Shown: positions 1 to 8,969 of the stretch, in pieces
Layout: each line of letters begins with the position of its first letter
Numbering within the stretch: the stretch's first letter is position 1
Assembly (NCBI RefSeq): GCF_902859595.1
Contig: NZ_CADIJQ010000007.1
Coordinates: 124,001-188,000 of the forward strand
Length of the DNA: 64,000 bases
Source of the DNA: Achromobacter kerstersii
GTDB lineage: Bacteria > Pseudomonadota > Gammaproteobacteria > Burkholderiales > Burkholderiaceae_B
Direction of reading: 5' to 3'
The notes under the pieces: generated by a model
Told to the model about the DNA's origin: nothing
The model's database searches: none
What the model saw: only the letters and a program-made list of their open reading frames with translations
Made by a program: the position numbers and the translations under genes

Positions 1-720
<720 letters not shown>

Positions 721-1034
721 AGGATTCTTGGAATTCGGTCGCCCGGGCAAGGCCTGCCATGGGCGTGGGAAACCCGGCATTTTAACTGGCCCGGGCCAGT
801 CCTGTTTCCCCATGGCCGATGGACGGTTACATCTACGTCTTTTGGGCATCGTTCGGAAGGCGTCGGGGGCTTGCCGGGCGGCCGGCTGCGGCGCTGCGGG
901 TGTGCCGCTGGCGGACGCTTCGGCAGACCTCGGCTGCGCCTGGAAACCAATGGTCGTATGATTCCAGGTTACGTCCCAAGTCTTATATAAAACCCGGAAC
1001 CCGATTCCGAGAATTCCCGGAAGGAGCAGTCCCA
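721..1034. promoter_or_regulatory. Divergent intergenic region between glyQ and the crotonase gene
   Basis: This is 314 bp without a convincing gene. It must hold promoters for glyQ (leftward) and the crotonase gene (rightward). An AT-rich TATATAAA stretch at 984-991 is the only good -10 candidate for the rightward gene. The matching -35 is weak. A GC-rich block at 840-940 shows no clear hairpin with a T-run. The crotonase ribosome-binding site AAGGAG lies at 1021-1026. Confidence 0.4.
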
Positions 1035-1802
1035 ATGTCAGACCTGATCACGGTGGAAGTCACCGACGGCATCCAGATCATCACGATCAACCGCCCCGAA
1101 GCCAAGAACGCCATCAACCTGGAAACCGCGCAGGTCATGGCCGCCGCGCTGGACCAGCTGGACAGCCGCGACGATATCCGTATCGGCATTCTGACCGGTG
1201 GCGGCGGCACGTTCTCGTCGGGCATGGACTTGAAGGCGTTTGCCAAATCCGGGCAGCGCCCCTACGTGGAAGGCCGTGGTTTCGCCGGCCTGAACGAACG
1301 CCCGCCCAAGAAGCCGCTGATCGCCGCCGTGGAAGGCTATGCGTTGGCCGGTGGCTGCGAAATGGCGCTGGCCTCTGACCTGATCGTGGCCGCCAATAAC
1401 GCCAAGTTTGGCCTGCCCGAAGTCAAGCGTGGCCTGGTGGCCGGCGCTGGCGGCATGCTGCGCCTGCCGCGCCGCCTGCCGTACCACATCGCCATGGAAG
1501 TGATCTTGACGGGCGAAATGCTGACCGCCGAGCGCGCCTACTCGTTTGGTCTGGTCAACCGCCTGACCGAGCCGGGCGGCGCACTGGCCGGCGCGCTGGA
1601 ACTGGCGCGCGCCATTGTCGAAAACGGCCCGCTGGCCGTGCAGACCGCCAAGAGCATCGTGTCGCAATCGGGTGACTGGGAGCAGGAAGGCATGTTCGAC
1701 CGCCAGCGCCCGCTGATCGCCCACATTTTCTCGTCCGCCGATGCCAAGGAAGGCGCGACCGCTTTCGCTGAAAAGCGCAAGCCGGTCTGGCAAGGCAAGT
1801 AA
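1035..1802 (+). CDS. Crotonase-fold enoyl-CoA hydratase
   Basis: The 255-residue protein has the single-domain crotonase fold. Its oxyanion-hole segments are [10 protein letters not shown] (about 60-69) and [14 protein letters not shown] (about 102-115). Both acid/base glutamates of true hydratases are present: Glu109 in GGCE and Glu129 in GLPEVKRG. It is therefore expected to add water across 2-trans-enoyl-CoA (fatty or aromatic acid beta-oxidation) rather than act only as an isomerase. The frame is open further upstream to 819, but the ATG at 1035 is preceded by AAGGAG with good spacing and gives the family-typical N-terminus. It is monocistronic, with class I fumarase about 120 bp downstream. 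The substrate cannot be told from sequence. Confidence 0.88.
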   Translation: MSDLITVEVTDGIQIITINRPEAKNAINLETAQVMAAALDQLDSRDDIRIGILTGGGGTFSSGMDLKAFAKSGQRPYVEGRGFAGLNERPPKKPLIAAVEGYALAGGCEMALASDLIVAANNAKFGLPEVKRGLVAGAGGMLRLPRRLPYHIAMEVILTGEMLTAERAYSFGLVNRLTEPGGALAGALELARAIVENGPLAVQTAKSIVSQSGDWEQEGMFDRQRPLIAHIFSSADAKEGATAFAEKRKPVWQGK

Positions 1803-1921
1803 AGCGTATCCCCGGCCGCCTTGAAAGGCGGCCGCAAAGCAACAACGATCTGTTCTCCCTTGTGGTTGGTTTCACCCGCCAGCCGCGTTTTCATGTTTTC
1901 CATCTAGACCCGCAAATCGCC

Positions 1922-3445
1922 ATGTCCGTCATCATTAAAGAAGAAGACTTCATCCAGTCGATAGCCGATGGCATTCAGTTCATCAGCTATTACCACCCCG
2001 TGGATTACATCCGCCACCTGGCGCGCGCCTACGAGCGCGAGGAAAGCCCGGCCGCGCGTGACGCGATGGCGCAGATCCTGACCAATTCCCGCATGTGCGC
2101 CGAAGGCAAGCGTCCGCTGTGCCAGGACACCGGCATCGTCAACGTTTTCCTGAAGATCGGCATGAGCGTGCGCTTTGACACCAAGCGCACCCTGCAAGAG
2201 CTCTGTGACGAAGGCGTGCGCCGTGGCTACCTGAACCCGGACAATCCGCTGCGCGCCTCGGTGCTGGACGACCCGCTGTTCGCGCGCAAGAACACGCGCG
2301 ACAACACGCCCTGTATCCTGCACGTCGAGCTTGTCCAGGGTGACAAGGTCGATGTGCAAATCGCTTCCAAGGGCGGCGGTTCGGAAAACAAGTCCAAGTT
2401 CGCCATGCTGAACCCCAGCGATTCGCTGGTGGACTGGGTGCTGAAGACCGTCCCGACGATGGGCGCCGGCTGGTGCCCCCCGGGCATGCTCGGCATCGGC
2501 GTCGGCGGCACCGCTGAAAAAGCCATGCTGATGGCCAAGCAGTCGTTGATGGAAGACATCGACATGTACGAACTGCTGGCCCGCGGCCCGCAGAACAAGC
2601 TGGAAGAGCTGCGCATCGAGCTCTACGAAAAGGTCAACGCGCTGGGTATTGGCGCGCAGGGCCTGGGCGGCCTGACGACCGTGCTGGACGTCAAGATCAG
2701 CACCTTCCCGACGCACGCGGCCTCCAAGCCCGTGGCGATGATCCCGAACTGCGCCGCGACGCGTCACGCCCACTTCGAGCTGGACGGCACGGGCCCGGCG
2801 CGCCTGGACCCGCCGTCGCTGTCCGAATGGCCGGAAGTGCACTGGGCGCCCGACTACAACAAGTCCAAGCAGGTGGACCTGAACACGCTGACGAAGGAAG
2901 AAGTCGCCAGCTGGAAGCCGGGCGAGACCCTGCTGCTGTCGGGCAAGATGCTGACCGGCCGCGACGCCGCGCACAAGCGCATCCAGGACATGCTGGCCAA
3001 GGGCGAGCCGCTGCCCGTGGACTTCACCAACCGCGTGATCTATTACGTGGGCCCGGTGGACCCGGTGGGCGACGAAGTGGTCGGCCCCGCAGGCCCGACC
3101 ACCGCCACGCGCATGGACAAATTCACCGACATGATGCTGGAGAAGACCGGCCTGATCTCCATGATCGGCAAGTCGGAACGCGGCCCCGTGGCCATCGAAG
3201 CCATCAAGAAGCACGGCTCGGCCTACCTGATGGCCGTGGGCGGTGCAGCGTACCTGGTGTCCAAGGCCATCCGTGGCGCCAAGGTTCTGGGCTTTGCCGA
3301 CCTGGGCATGGAAGCCATCTATGAGTTCGACGTGAAGGACATGCCGGTGACCGTGGCGGTTGACGCCCAAGGCACCTCGGTCCACACGACCGGCCCCAAG
3401 GAATGGCAAGCCAAGATCGGGAAGATTCCGGTCGCGGTGGCGTAA
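1922..3445 (+). CDS. fumA: Class I (iron-sulfur) fumarate hydratase
   Basis: The 507-residue enzyme interconverts fumarate and malate in the TCA cycle using an oxygen-sensitive [4Fe-4S] cluster. Three cysteines sit where the family needs them: Cys67 in PLCQDTG, Cys185 in GWCPPGMLG and Cys277 in PNCAATRHAHF. Their spacing (118 and 92 residues) matches characterised class I fumarases. The N-terminal and C-terminal parts that are separate alpha and beta subunits in some bacteria are fused here. The ATG at 1922 is chosen because it gives MSVIIKEEDFIQS; an upstream in-frame start at 1862 would add an unlikely extension. A strong hairpin terminator follows. A second, unrelated class II fumarase is encoded at 33336-34730. 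Confidence 0.95.
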   Translation: MSVIIKEEDFIQSIADGIQFISYYHPVDYIRHLARAYEREESPAARDAMAQILTNSRMCAEGKRPLCQDTGIVNVFLKIGMSVRFDTKRTLQELCDEGVRRGYLNPDNPLRASVLDDPLFARKNTRDNTPCILHVELVQGDKVDVQIASKGGGSENKSKFAMLNPSDSLVDWVLKTVPTMGAGWCPPGMLGIGVGGTAEKAMLMAKQSLMEDIDMYELLARGPQNKLEELRIELYEKVNALGIGAQGLGGLTTVLDVKISTFPTHAASKPVAMIPNCAATRHAHFELDGTGPARLDPPSLSEWPEVHWAPDYNKSKQVDLNTLTKEEVASWKPGETLLLSGKMLTGRDAAHKRIQDMLAKGEPLPVDFTNRVIYYVGPVDPVGDEVVGPAGPTTATRMDKFTDMMLEKTGLISMIGKSERGPVAIEAIKKHGSAYLMAVGGAAYLVSKAIRGAKVLGFADLGMEAIYEFDVKDMPVTVAVDAQGTSVHTTGPKEWQAKIGKIPVAVA

Positions 3446-3460
3446 ACCCCCTGCACAGAA

Positions 3461-3495
3461 AAACGGCCGCTGACGATTCAGCGGCCGTTTTTTTT
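3461..3495. terminator. Rho-independent terminator, probably bidirectional
   Basis: A perfect 13-bp stem (3461-3473 paired with 3478-3490) closes a 4-nt CGAT loop and runs into a T-tract on the plus strand. The matching A-tract on the left arm lets it also work for the leftward operon that ends at 3526. It separates the convergent fumarase and CoA-transferase genes. Confidence 0.93.
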
Positions 3496-3525
3496 GGGGG
3501 TGACGATAACGATAACGACAACGCG

Positions 3526-4761
3526 TCAGGCGCCGCCCAAGGTCTTGGTCTTGAATGTGGCAATGGCCTCGGCCGATTTCCCCAGCACGTCCCGCAACAC
3601 TTCGTCCGTATGTTCGCCCAGCAGCGGCGGCGCGCGCCGGTACACCACGGGCGACCCCGAGAACCGCAACGGGCTGGCCGTGACGGGCGCCGTGCTGCCT
3701 GACGGATGCGGCAGATCGCGGCGCAGCTGCCGTGCTTCCGACTGCGGATGCGCAAACGCCTGTGCGATGTTGTTGATCGGACCGCAAGGCACGCCCACCG
3801 CTTCCAGCTTGGCGATCCAGTCGTCGCGCCGGCCTTCCTGCATGATGGCCGTCAACATGCCAATCAACAATTCGCGGTTCGTGACGCGCAGCCGGTTAGT
3901 GCAAAAGCGCGGGTCGTCGCCCAGCTCTGGCACGCCGATGGCGCGGCAATACGCGCGGTATTGCGATTCGTTGCCCGTCGCCACAATCAGATGGCCGTCG
4001 CTGGCCGCGAACACCTGATACGGCACCACGTTCTGATGCGCGTTGCCCGCGCGCGTGGGCGCCACGCCCGAGTTGAAATAGTTCGAGTTCTGGTTGGCCA
4101 GCAGCGCCACGTGGCAATCCAGCAAGGCAATGTCCAGATGCTGGCCCAGCCCGCTGCGATGGCGCTCTTGCAGCGCGGCCAGGATGGCGACGGTGGCGTA
4201 CATGCCGGTGACGATGTCGGTAACCGCCACGCCCGCCTTCTGCGGGCCGCCGCCGGGCAGATCATCGCGTTCGCCGGTGATGCTCATCAGCCCGCCCATG
4301 CCCTGGATCATGAAGTCGTACCCGGGGCGTTGCGCGAAGGGCCCGTCTTGCCCGAAGCCGGTGACCGAGCAATAGATCAGGCGCGGATTGATTTCTTTCA
4401 GGCTGTCGTAGTCCAGCCCGTACTTGGCCAGCCCGCCCACCTTGAAGTTCTCAACCAGGATGTCGCTGACGGCCGCCAGTTCGCGGATCAGCGCCGCCCC
4501 TTCGGGCGTGGCCATGTCGGCTTCCACCGAACGCTTGTTGCGGTTGGCGCTGAGGTAGTAGGCGGATTCGCTGGTGTCCTGGCCGTCGCCATCCTTCAAG
4601 TAAGGCGGCCCCCAGGCGCGCGTGTCGTCTCCCACGCGCGGGCGTTCGATCTTGATGACGTCGGCGCCCAGGTCGGCCAGGTTTTGCGTGCACCAGGGGC
4701 CGGCCAGGATGCGTGACAAATCCAGCACGCGGATGCCATCGAGCGCGGGCGGCCGCGTCAT
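3526..4761 (-). CDS. CaiB/BaiF (class III) CoA-transferase
   Basis: This 411-residue protein is a family III CoA-transferase, which moves CoA between carboxylic acids through an aspartyl-CoA-type intermediate. The family start GIRVLDLSRILAGPWCTQ (about 9-26), the segment DVIKIERP, and the catalytic aspartate Asp149 in PGYDFMIQGMGG are all visible. It is the last gene of a three-gene operon. Its ATG overlaps the stop of the preceding hydratase gene by 4 bp (4758-4761), which decides the start, although the frame is open further upstream. The context suggests that it activates an acid for the hydratase and dehydrogenase encoded upstream. The acid is not identifiable. A paralogue lies at 41636. 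Confidence 0.9.
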   Translation of the reverse strand: MTRPPALDGIRVLDLSRILAGPWCTQNLADLGADVIKIERPRVGDDTRAWGPPYLKDGDGQDTSESAYYLSANRNKRSVEADMATPEGAALIRELAAVSDILVENFKVGGLAKYGLDYDSLKEINPRLIYCSVTGFGQDGPFAQRPGYDFMIQGMGGLMSITGERDDLPGGGPQKAGVAVTDIVTGMYATVAILAALQERHRSGLGQHLDIALLDCHVALLANQNSNYFNSGVAPTRAGNAHQNVVPYQVFAASDGHLIVATGNESQYRAYCRAIGVPELGDDPRFCTNRLRVTNRELLIGMLTAIMQEGRRDDWIAKLEAVGVPCGPINNIAQAFAHPQSEARQLRRDLPHPSGSTAPVTASPLRFSGSPVVYRRAPPLLGEHTDEVLRDVLGKSAEAIATFKTKTLGGA

Positions 4762-5618
4762 GATTGCACCGTCGCGGTGCCGTGGCTCATGACCACGATG
4801 TCGCGTTCGCGCGCTCGCGCCCGAAAGCGGATCTGCCCATCCGGCATGCGCCAGATATCGCATTGCAGCGTCTCGCCGGGGTACACCGGCGCCGAGAAGC
4901 GCGTGTTCAAACTGGTCAGCCGCGACGCGTCGTAATCGCAGCAGCTTTTCACGATGGCGTGCGCCGCCACGCCATACGAACACAGCCCATGCAGAATGGG
5001 CCGGGGATAACCCGCTTGCTTCGCGACGTCGGGGTCGGCGTGCAGCGGATTGCGGTCGGCGTTCAAGCGGTAGAGCAGCGCCGCGCTGGGCGGAATGCGC
5101 AACTCGCAACGCAGGTCCGGCGCGCTATCCGGCGCGGCGGGCAACGGTTCGGGGCTGGCGTCGCCTTGCCCGAAACCGCCGTCGCCCCGGCAGAAGGTGC
5201 TTTGCTGCAAGGTGGCCAGATGCGTGCCGTCTTCGCCATGCAGCGTGCGCTCGGTGATGACGATGGCGCCTTTGTCTGCGCCCTTGTCGATCACGTGCGT
5301 GTTGCGGCTGCGGCCGGTGACCATGCCGGATGCCGGCAACGGCGCATGCACTGTCAGCCGTTGCTCGCCATGCACCACCTTCACCCAGTCGATTCCCGCG
5401 CGCGGCTCGCGCACCCAGAAGCCCGGGTAGCCCAGCACCACGCTCATCGTGGGAAAGGCCTGCAAGTCCTTTTCGTAGACGTAGCGCAACTGGCTGGCGT
5501 CTTCCGGGTCTTGCCCCAGGCCGATGCCCAGCGCGTACAGCATGGTGTCTTTCTGCTCATAGCGCTGACGGACCTCGTCAAAGCGCCAATCCTTCACGGT
5601 TGCGTAATCCAGCGGCAT
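4758..5618 (-). CDS. MaoC-type (R)-specific enoyl-CoA hydratase (hydratase-2, MFE-2 type)
   Basis: The 286-residue protein has two hot-dog halves. The second carries the hydratase-2 signature LNADRNPLHADP (about 185-196) with catalytic Asp188 and His193, followed by RPILHGLCSYG. The N-terminal half (YALGIGLGQDPED, then LRYVYEKDLQAFPT) matches the peroxisomal multifunctional enzyme type-2 hydratase and not short PhaJ proteins. It should hydrate 2-enoyl-CoA to the (R)-3-hydroxyacyl-CoA. The ATG at 5618 is chosen because it gives MPLDYATVKDW; upstream residues look like read-through. The SDR stop at 5626 is 7 bp away and its own stop overlaps the next start, so the three genes are translationally coupled. 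Confidence 0.9.
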   Translation of the reverse strand: MPLDYATVKDWRFDEVRQRYEQKDTMLYALGIGLGQDPEDASQLRYVYEKDLQAFPTMSVVLGYPGFWVREPRAGIDWVKVVHGEQRLTVHAPLPASGMVTGRSRNTHVIDKGADKGAIVITERTLHGEDGTHLATLQQSTFCRGDGGFGQGDASPEPLPAAPDSAPDLRCELRIPPSAALLYRLNADRNPLHADPDVAKQAGYPRPILHGLCSYGVAAHAIVKSCCDYDASRLTSLNTRFSAPVYPGETLQCDIWRMPDGQIRFRARARERDIVVMSHGTATVQS

Positions 5619-5625
5619 GGCGGTC

Positions 5626-6540
5626 TCAGATGGGGTCCCAGTCGATGACGTCAGGCGAACGCTCCAGCGCATAGAAGTGCTTGCGCATGGCGGGCACGGC
5701 GATCTCGGCGATACGTTCCGGCGTCCAGCCTTCGCTGTTGTGCACCGTGCGCAGCGGCCGCGGCTGGCTCATCAGCATGATTTCGTTGGCGCGCACGGCG
5801 AAGATCTGCGCGGTGATCTCGCTGGCCGCGTCGCTGGCCAGATACACCGCCATCGGCGCGACCTTGCCCGCTTCCATCTTCTTCAGCTTTTCGACGCGCG
5901 CCTTTTCTTCGTCTGTTTCGGCGGGGATGGAACTCGTCATGCGGCTCCACGCAAAGGGGGCGATGCAATTCGAGCGCACGTGGTAGCGCGCCATGTCGAG
6001 CGCGATGGATTTGGACAGCGCCACGATGCCCAGTTTGGCGGCGGCGTAATTCGCTTGGCCGAAGTTGCCGATCAGGCCGGAGGTGGACGTCATGTGCACG
6101 AAGGCGCCCGATTCCTGCTCGCGGAAATAGGGCGCGGCCGCGCGGCTCATGTAGAACGAGCCGTTCAGATGCACGTCAATCACCTGACGCCATTCCTCTT
6201 CGCTCATCTTGTGGAAAACCCGGTCGCGCAAATTTCCCGCGTTGTTGATGACGGCGTCAATTCGGCCGAACGCGTCGATCGCGGTCTGCACCACGCGGCT
6301 GGCGCTGTCATACGCCGCCACGCTATCGGTGTTGGCCACGGCCTGGCCACCCGCCGAAATAATCTCTTTCACGACCGCTTGCGCAGGCCCTTCGGCGCCG
6401 CCTTCACCGGTGAGCGATACGCCGATATCGTTCACGACCACCTTGGCGCCCGCCTGCGCCATCGCCAGCGCAATGCTGCGCCCGATGCCGCCGCCCGCGC
6501 CCGTGACGACCACTACCTTTCCGGAAACCATGCCGCTCAT
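5626..6540 (-). CDS. Short-chain dehydrogenase, (R)-3-hydroxyacyl-CoA dehydrogenase of MFE-2 type
   Basis: The 304-residue SDR has the cofactor motif TGAGGGIG (13-20), the NNAG motif (99-102) and the catalytic Ser152, Tyr165 and Lys169. The segment GAKVVVNDIGVSLTGEG after the Rossmann start is typical of the dehydrogenase domain of peroxisomal MFE-2 (HSD17B4) and its bacterial relatives. It should oxidise the (R)-3-hydroxyacyl-CoA made by the hydratase encoded next to it. It is the first gene of the leftward operon SDR, hydratase-2, CoA-transferase and is divergent from a LysR gene 150 bp away that probably controls it. Substrate chain length is unknown. Confidence 0.88.
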   Translation of the reverse strand: MSGMVSGKVVVVTGAGGGIGRSIALAMAQAGAKVVVNDIGVSLTGEGGAEGPAQAVVKEIISAGGQAVANTDSVAAYDSASRVVQTAIDAFGRIDAVINNAGNLRDRVFHKMSEEEWRQVIDVHLNGSFYMSRAAAPYFREQESGAFVHMTSTSGLIGNFGQANYAAAKLGIVALSKSIALDMARYHVRSNCIAPFAWSRMTSSIPAETDEEKARVEKLKKMEAGKVAPMAVYLASDAASEITAQIFAVRANEIMLMSQPRPLRTVHNSEGWTPERIAEIAVPAMRKHFYALERSPDVIDWDPI

Positions 6541-6642
6541 TGAATCGACTCCTTTGCTGCGGCGCGTGCGCCGTTTGTGGAAAACAGTTCCGCATCAACC
6601 GGTCTGGTTCACGGGAAAACACCATGGTAGATTCGACCCGGC

Positions 6643-6653
6643 ATTCGAAGAAT
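6643..6653. promoter_or_regulatory. Small inverted repeat in the LysR/SDR divergent promoter region
   Basis: ATTC-GAA-GAAT forms an interrupted dyad about 40 bp ahead of the LysR start in the 150-bp divergent region (6541-6690). LysR-type regulators normally bind a dyad in such a position. This one is short and could be chance, as the surrounding sequence is AT-rich. Confidence 0.25.
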
Positions 6654-6690
6654 TCAAAATTAGAAATGCCCCCCTTCTGCGTGGTGGAAC

Positions 6691-7590
6691 ATGAGACATG
6701 ATTTGACGGACCTGCGTTTGTTTCTGAACGTGGGCGAAACACTCAACCTGACCCGGGCGGCGGAACGCACGTTCCTGTCCTTGCCGGCGGCAAGCGCCCG
6801 GGTCAAGCACATGGAAGAAGCCTTCAAGGCGCGCCTGCTGGTGCGGCTGGCTACAGGCGTGGCGCTGACGCCCGCGGGCGAAGTGCTGCTCAAGCACGCC
6901 AATGCCGTCTTCCGGCAACTGGAATGCCTGAACGCCGATCTGCAACCCTATGCCAGCGGGTTAAAGGGACGCTTGAGATTGCTGGCCAACACCACCGCCA
7001 CGAACTCGTTCCTGGCCGATGCGCTGTCCACGTTTCTTGCGGAAAACCCTGACGTGGACGTCGAGCTTGAAGAGAAAATTTCGGGCGACATCGTCATTGC
7101 CATCCGCGCGGGGGCGGGAGACCTTGGCCTGGTGGCGGGCAACATCGACGTCGAAGGCCTGGACGTCACGCCGCTGTTCCGCGACGAACTCACGGTGGTG
7201 ACGGCGCTGGATCATCCGCTGGCCGCGTCACAGTCGGCGCACTTTGCAGACCTGGTCGACGCCTACCAGTTCGTGGGCATCCATCCCGACAGCGCCATCC
7301 AGACCTTCCTGGAAGACATTGCCAGCGGTCTGGGCAAGCGCATCTGCCAGCGCGTGCACGTCGGCAGCTTCGAAGCGGTCTGCCGCATGGTTGAAGCGGG
7401 TGCCGGCATTGCCGTGGTGCCACGCGCGTGCGCCGCCCGCTACAGCCGCCCCAACGCTTTGCATGTGCTGAAGCTGGACGACCCCTGGGCCTTGCGTGAC
7501 CGCCTGCTGTGCCGGCAACGCGGCCGCGACTTGCCGAGCTTTGCCGAGTGCTTCATCGAACACGTGCAGCGCGCGGCGCGCGGGCAGTAG
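6691..7590 (+). CDS. LysR-type transcriptional regulator
   Basis: The 299-residue protein has an N-terminal winged helix-turn-helix (about 1-60, LTDLRLFLNVGETLNLTRAA then SLPAASARVKHMEEAF) and a periplasmic-binding-protein-like effector domain (about 90-290). The usual helix pattern SQPALS is replaced by SLPAAS, as in the subgroup that also includes the regulator at 17627. It is transcribed away from the SDR operon, the standard layout for a LysR activator of that operon. A Bug receptor gene follows downstream on the same strand. The effector is unknown but is plausibly the acid or CoA ester handled by the neighbouring enzymes. Confidence 0.92.
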   Translation: MRHDLTDLRLFLNVGETLNLTRAAERTFLSLPAASARVKHMEEAFKARLLVRLATGVALTPAGEVLLKHANAVFRQLECLNADLQPYASGLKGRLRLLANTTATNSFLADALSTFLAENPDVDVELEEKISGDIVIAIRAGAGDLGLVAGNIDVEGLDVTPLFRDELTVVTALDHPLAASQSAHFADLVDAYQFVGIHPDSAIQTFLEDIASGLGKRICQRVHVGSFEAVCRMVEAGAGIAVVPRACAARYSRPNALHVLKLDDPWALRDRLLCRQRGRDLPSFAECFIEHVQRAARGQ

Positions 7591-7852
7591 CATCGGGACG
7601 TTGTCCTAACTTGCCATCGTCCTTTTGGCGTGCGCCGGATGTCGTATCCGCGCATCGCCATAGGGAAAATCCTGTTCGGTCAGCGAACCCAGGTGCGCTG
7701 CGAAAGAGGGGCTTTTGAAAATATGTAGCGGCGAATCCGGGCGCTCGGAAAATAATAAAAAAGAGTTAGCAAACACACGCTAGCCAATAAGAGCGGCGGG
7801 CAGCAGTTCTGAACGCTTGACCGTGAACAAGACCAAGAATCAGGAGACTGCT

Positions 7853-8848
7853 GTGATCGATCCTCAACGCCGCCGCGTCGTCGCGGGGCTGGGCGCCGCC
7901 TGCGCCGCCGCTGCTTTGCCTGTGTTGTTCCCCAAGGCCGCCCGCGCCGCCACCTGGCCGGGCCACGCCGTCACGTTCATCGTTCCCTTTCCTGCGGGCG
8001 GCCCGGTGGACACCACCGCGCGCTTCACCACGCAGCCGCTGGGCCAGCTGTGGTCGGTGCCCACCGTTGTGGACAACAAGTCAGGCGCGGGCGGCATCGT
8101 CGGCGCGCAGTTCGCGGCCAAGGCCGAACCCGATGGCTATAACTTTTTCTTCGCGTCCATTCACCATGCGGTGCTGCCCAGCCTGCGCACCAACCTGACG
8201 TACGACATCACCACCGACTTCGTGCCGGTGGGCATGGCGGCGGTGTTCCCCATCGTGCTGGTGGTGAATGCGTCACTGCCCGTGAACACGGTGAGCGAAC
8301 TGATCGCGTACGCCAAGCAGAACCCCGGCAAGCTGTCGTTCAGCTCGTCGGGCACGGGCGGCGGCACGCACCTGGCGGGCGAACTCTTCAACGCCATGGC
8401 CGGCATACGCATCCAGCACGTGCCATATCGCGGCAGCGCTCCCGCCATGCAGGACTTGTTGGGGGGGCAGGTGCAAGTGATGTTCGCGGATGGCCCGTCT
8501 GCCGTGCCGCACTTGAAGGGCGGCAAGGTGCGTGCGCTGGGCGTAGGCAACCCCACGCGGTCCAGCATGCTGCCCGATGTGCCGACCATCGCCGAGTCCG
8601 GCCTGCCGGGCTACGAAGCCTATTCCTGGAGCGGCGTGATGGCGCCCAAGGGCACCCCGCCCGACATCGTGAAACGCATGAACGCCGACATGGTGAAGGT
8701 GCTGTCAGACCCCGCCACGGCCAAGGGCATGATCGCGGCGGGCGCCGAGCCGAAACCAGGAACGCCCGAGCAGTTCGGCGAATTCGTGCGCGATGAAATC
8801 GTGAAGTGGCGCGACCTGATCAAGACGGCAAACATCAAGCTGGAGTAG
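7853..8848 (+). CDS. Bug/TctC-family periplasmic solute-binding protein with twin-arginine-like leader
   Basis: The 331-residue protein has the family pattern FIVPFPAGGPVDTTARF near the mature N-terminus, later DVPTIAESGLPGYEA and the ending KWRDLIKTANIKLE. Bug proteins bind small carboxylates or other acids in the periplasm for tripartite TctAB-type transport or for sensing; no TctAB genes are nearby. The start is the GTG at 7853, preceded by CAGGAG six bases upstream. A longer TTG start at 7817 has no such site. The leader begins MIDPQRRRVVAGLG and ends near ARA-A, so it resembles a Tat signal, unlike the other Bug proteins here. It may serve the LysR/SDR locus to its left. Confidence 0.87.
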   Translation: MIDPQRRRVVAGLGAACAAAALPVLFPKAARAATWPGHAVTFIVPFPAGGPVDTTARFTTQPLGQLWSVPTVVDNKSGAGGIVGAQFAAKAEPDGYNFFFASIHHAVLPSLRTNLTYDITTDFVPVGMAAVFPIVLVVNASLPVNTVSELIAYAKQNPGKLSFSSSGTGGGTHLAGELFNAMAGIRIQHVPYRGSAPAMQDLLGGQVQVMFADGPSAVPHLKGGKVRALGVGNPTRSSMLPDVPTIAESGLPGYEAYSWSGVMAPKGTPPDIVKRMNADMVKVLSDPATAKGMIAAGAEPKPGTPEQFGEFVRDEIVKWRDLIKTANIKLE

Positions 8849-8885
8849 GGGCGGGAAGGGGAATCAAGTCCCCTCACCGCAAGGA

Positions 8886-8969
8886 GGTGATCAAGCTGCC
8901 ATCACCGCCTTGTGGTGATCAAGCTGCCATCACCGCCTTGTGGTGATCAAGCCCCCATCACTGCTTTGC
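8886..8969. repeat. Three tandem 28-bp repeats at the 3' end of the nitronate monooxygenase gene
   Basis: Units lie at 8886-8913, 8914-8941 and 8942-8969. The first two are identical; the third is diverged and contains the stop codon and last codons of the leftward gene. Read leftward, every unit can encode a tail like KAVM(A/G)A followed by a stop, so the two distal units look like duplications of the gene's own 3' end. Each unit contains the dyad GGTGAT/ATCACC with a 9-nt loop. There is no T-run. Confidence 0.85.

Noticed and set aside
1904..3787. A long minus-strand open frame (over 600 codons) opposite the class I fumarase gene.
   Set aside because: It is antisense to a clearly conserved gene; its composition (Arg/His/Gly/Gln-rich) is typical of GC-rich shadow frames and no domain is visible.
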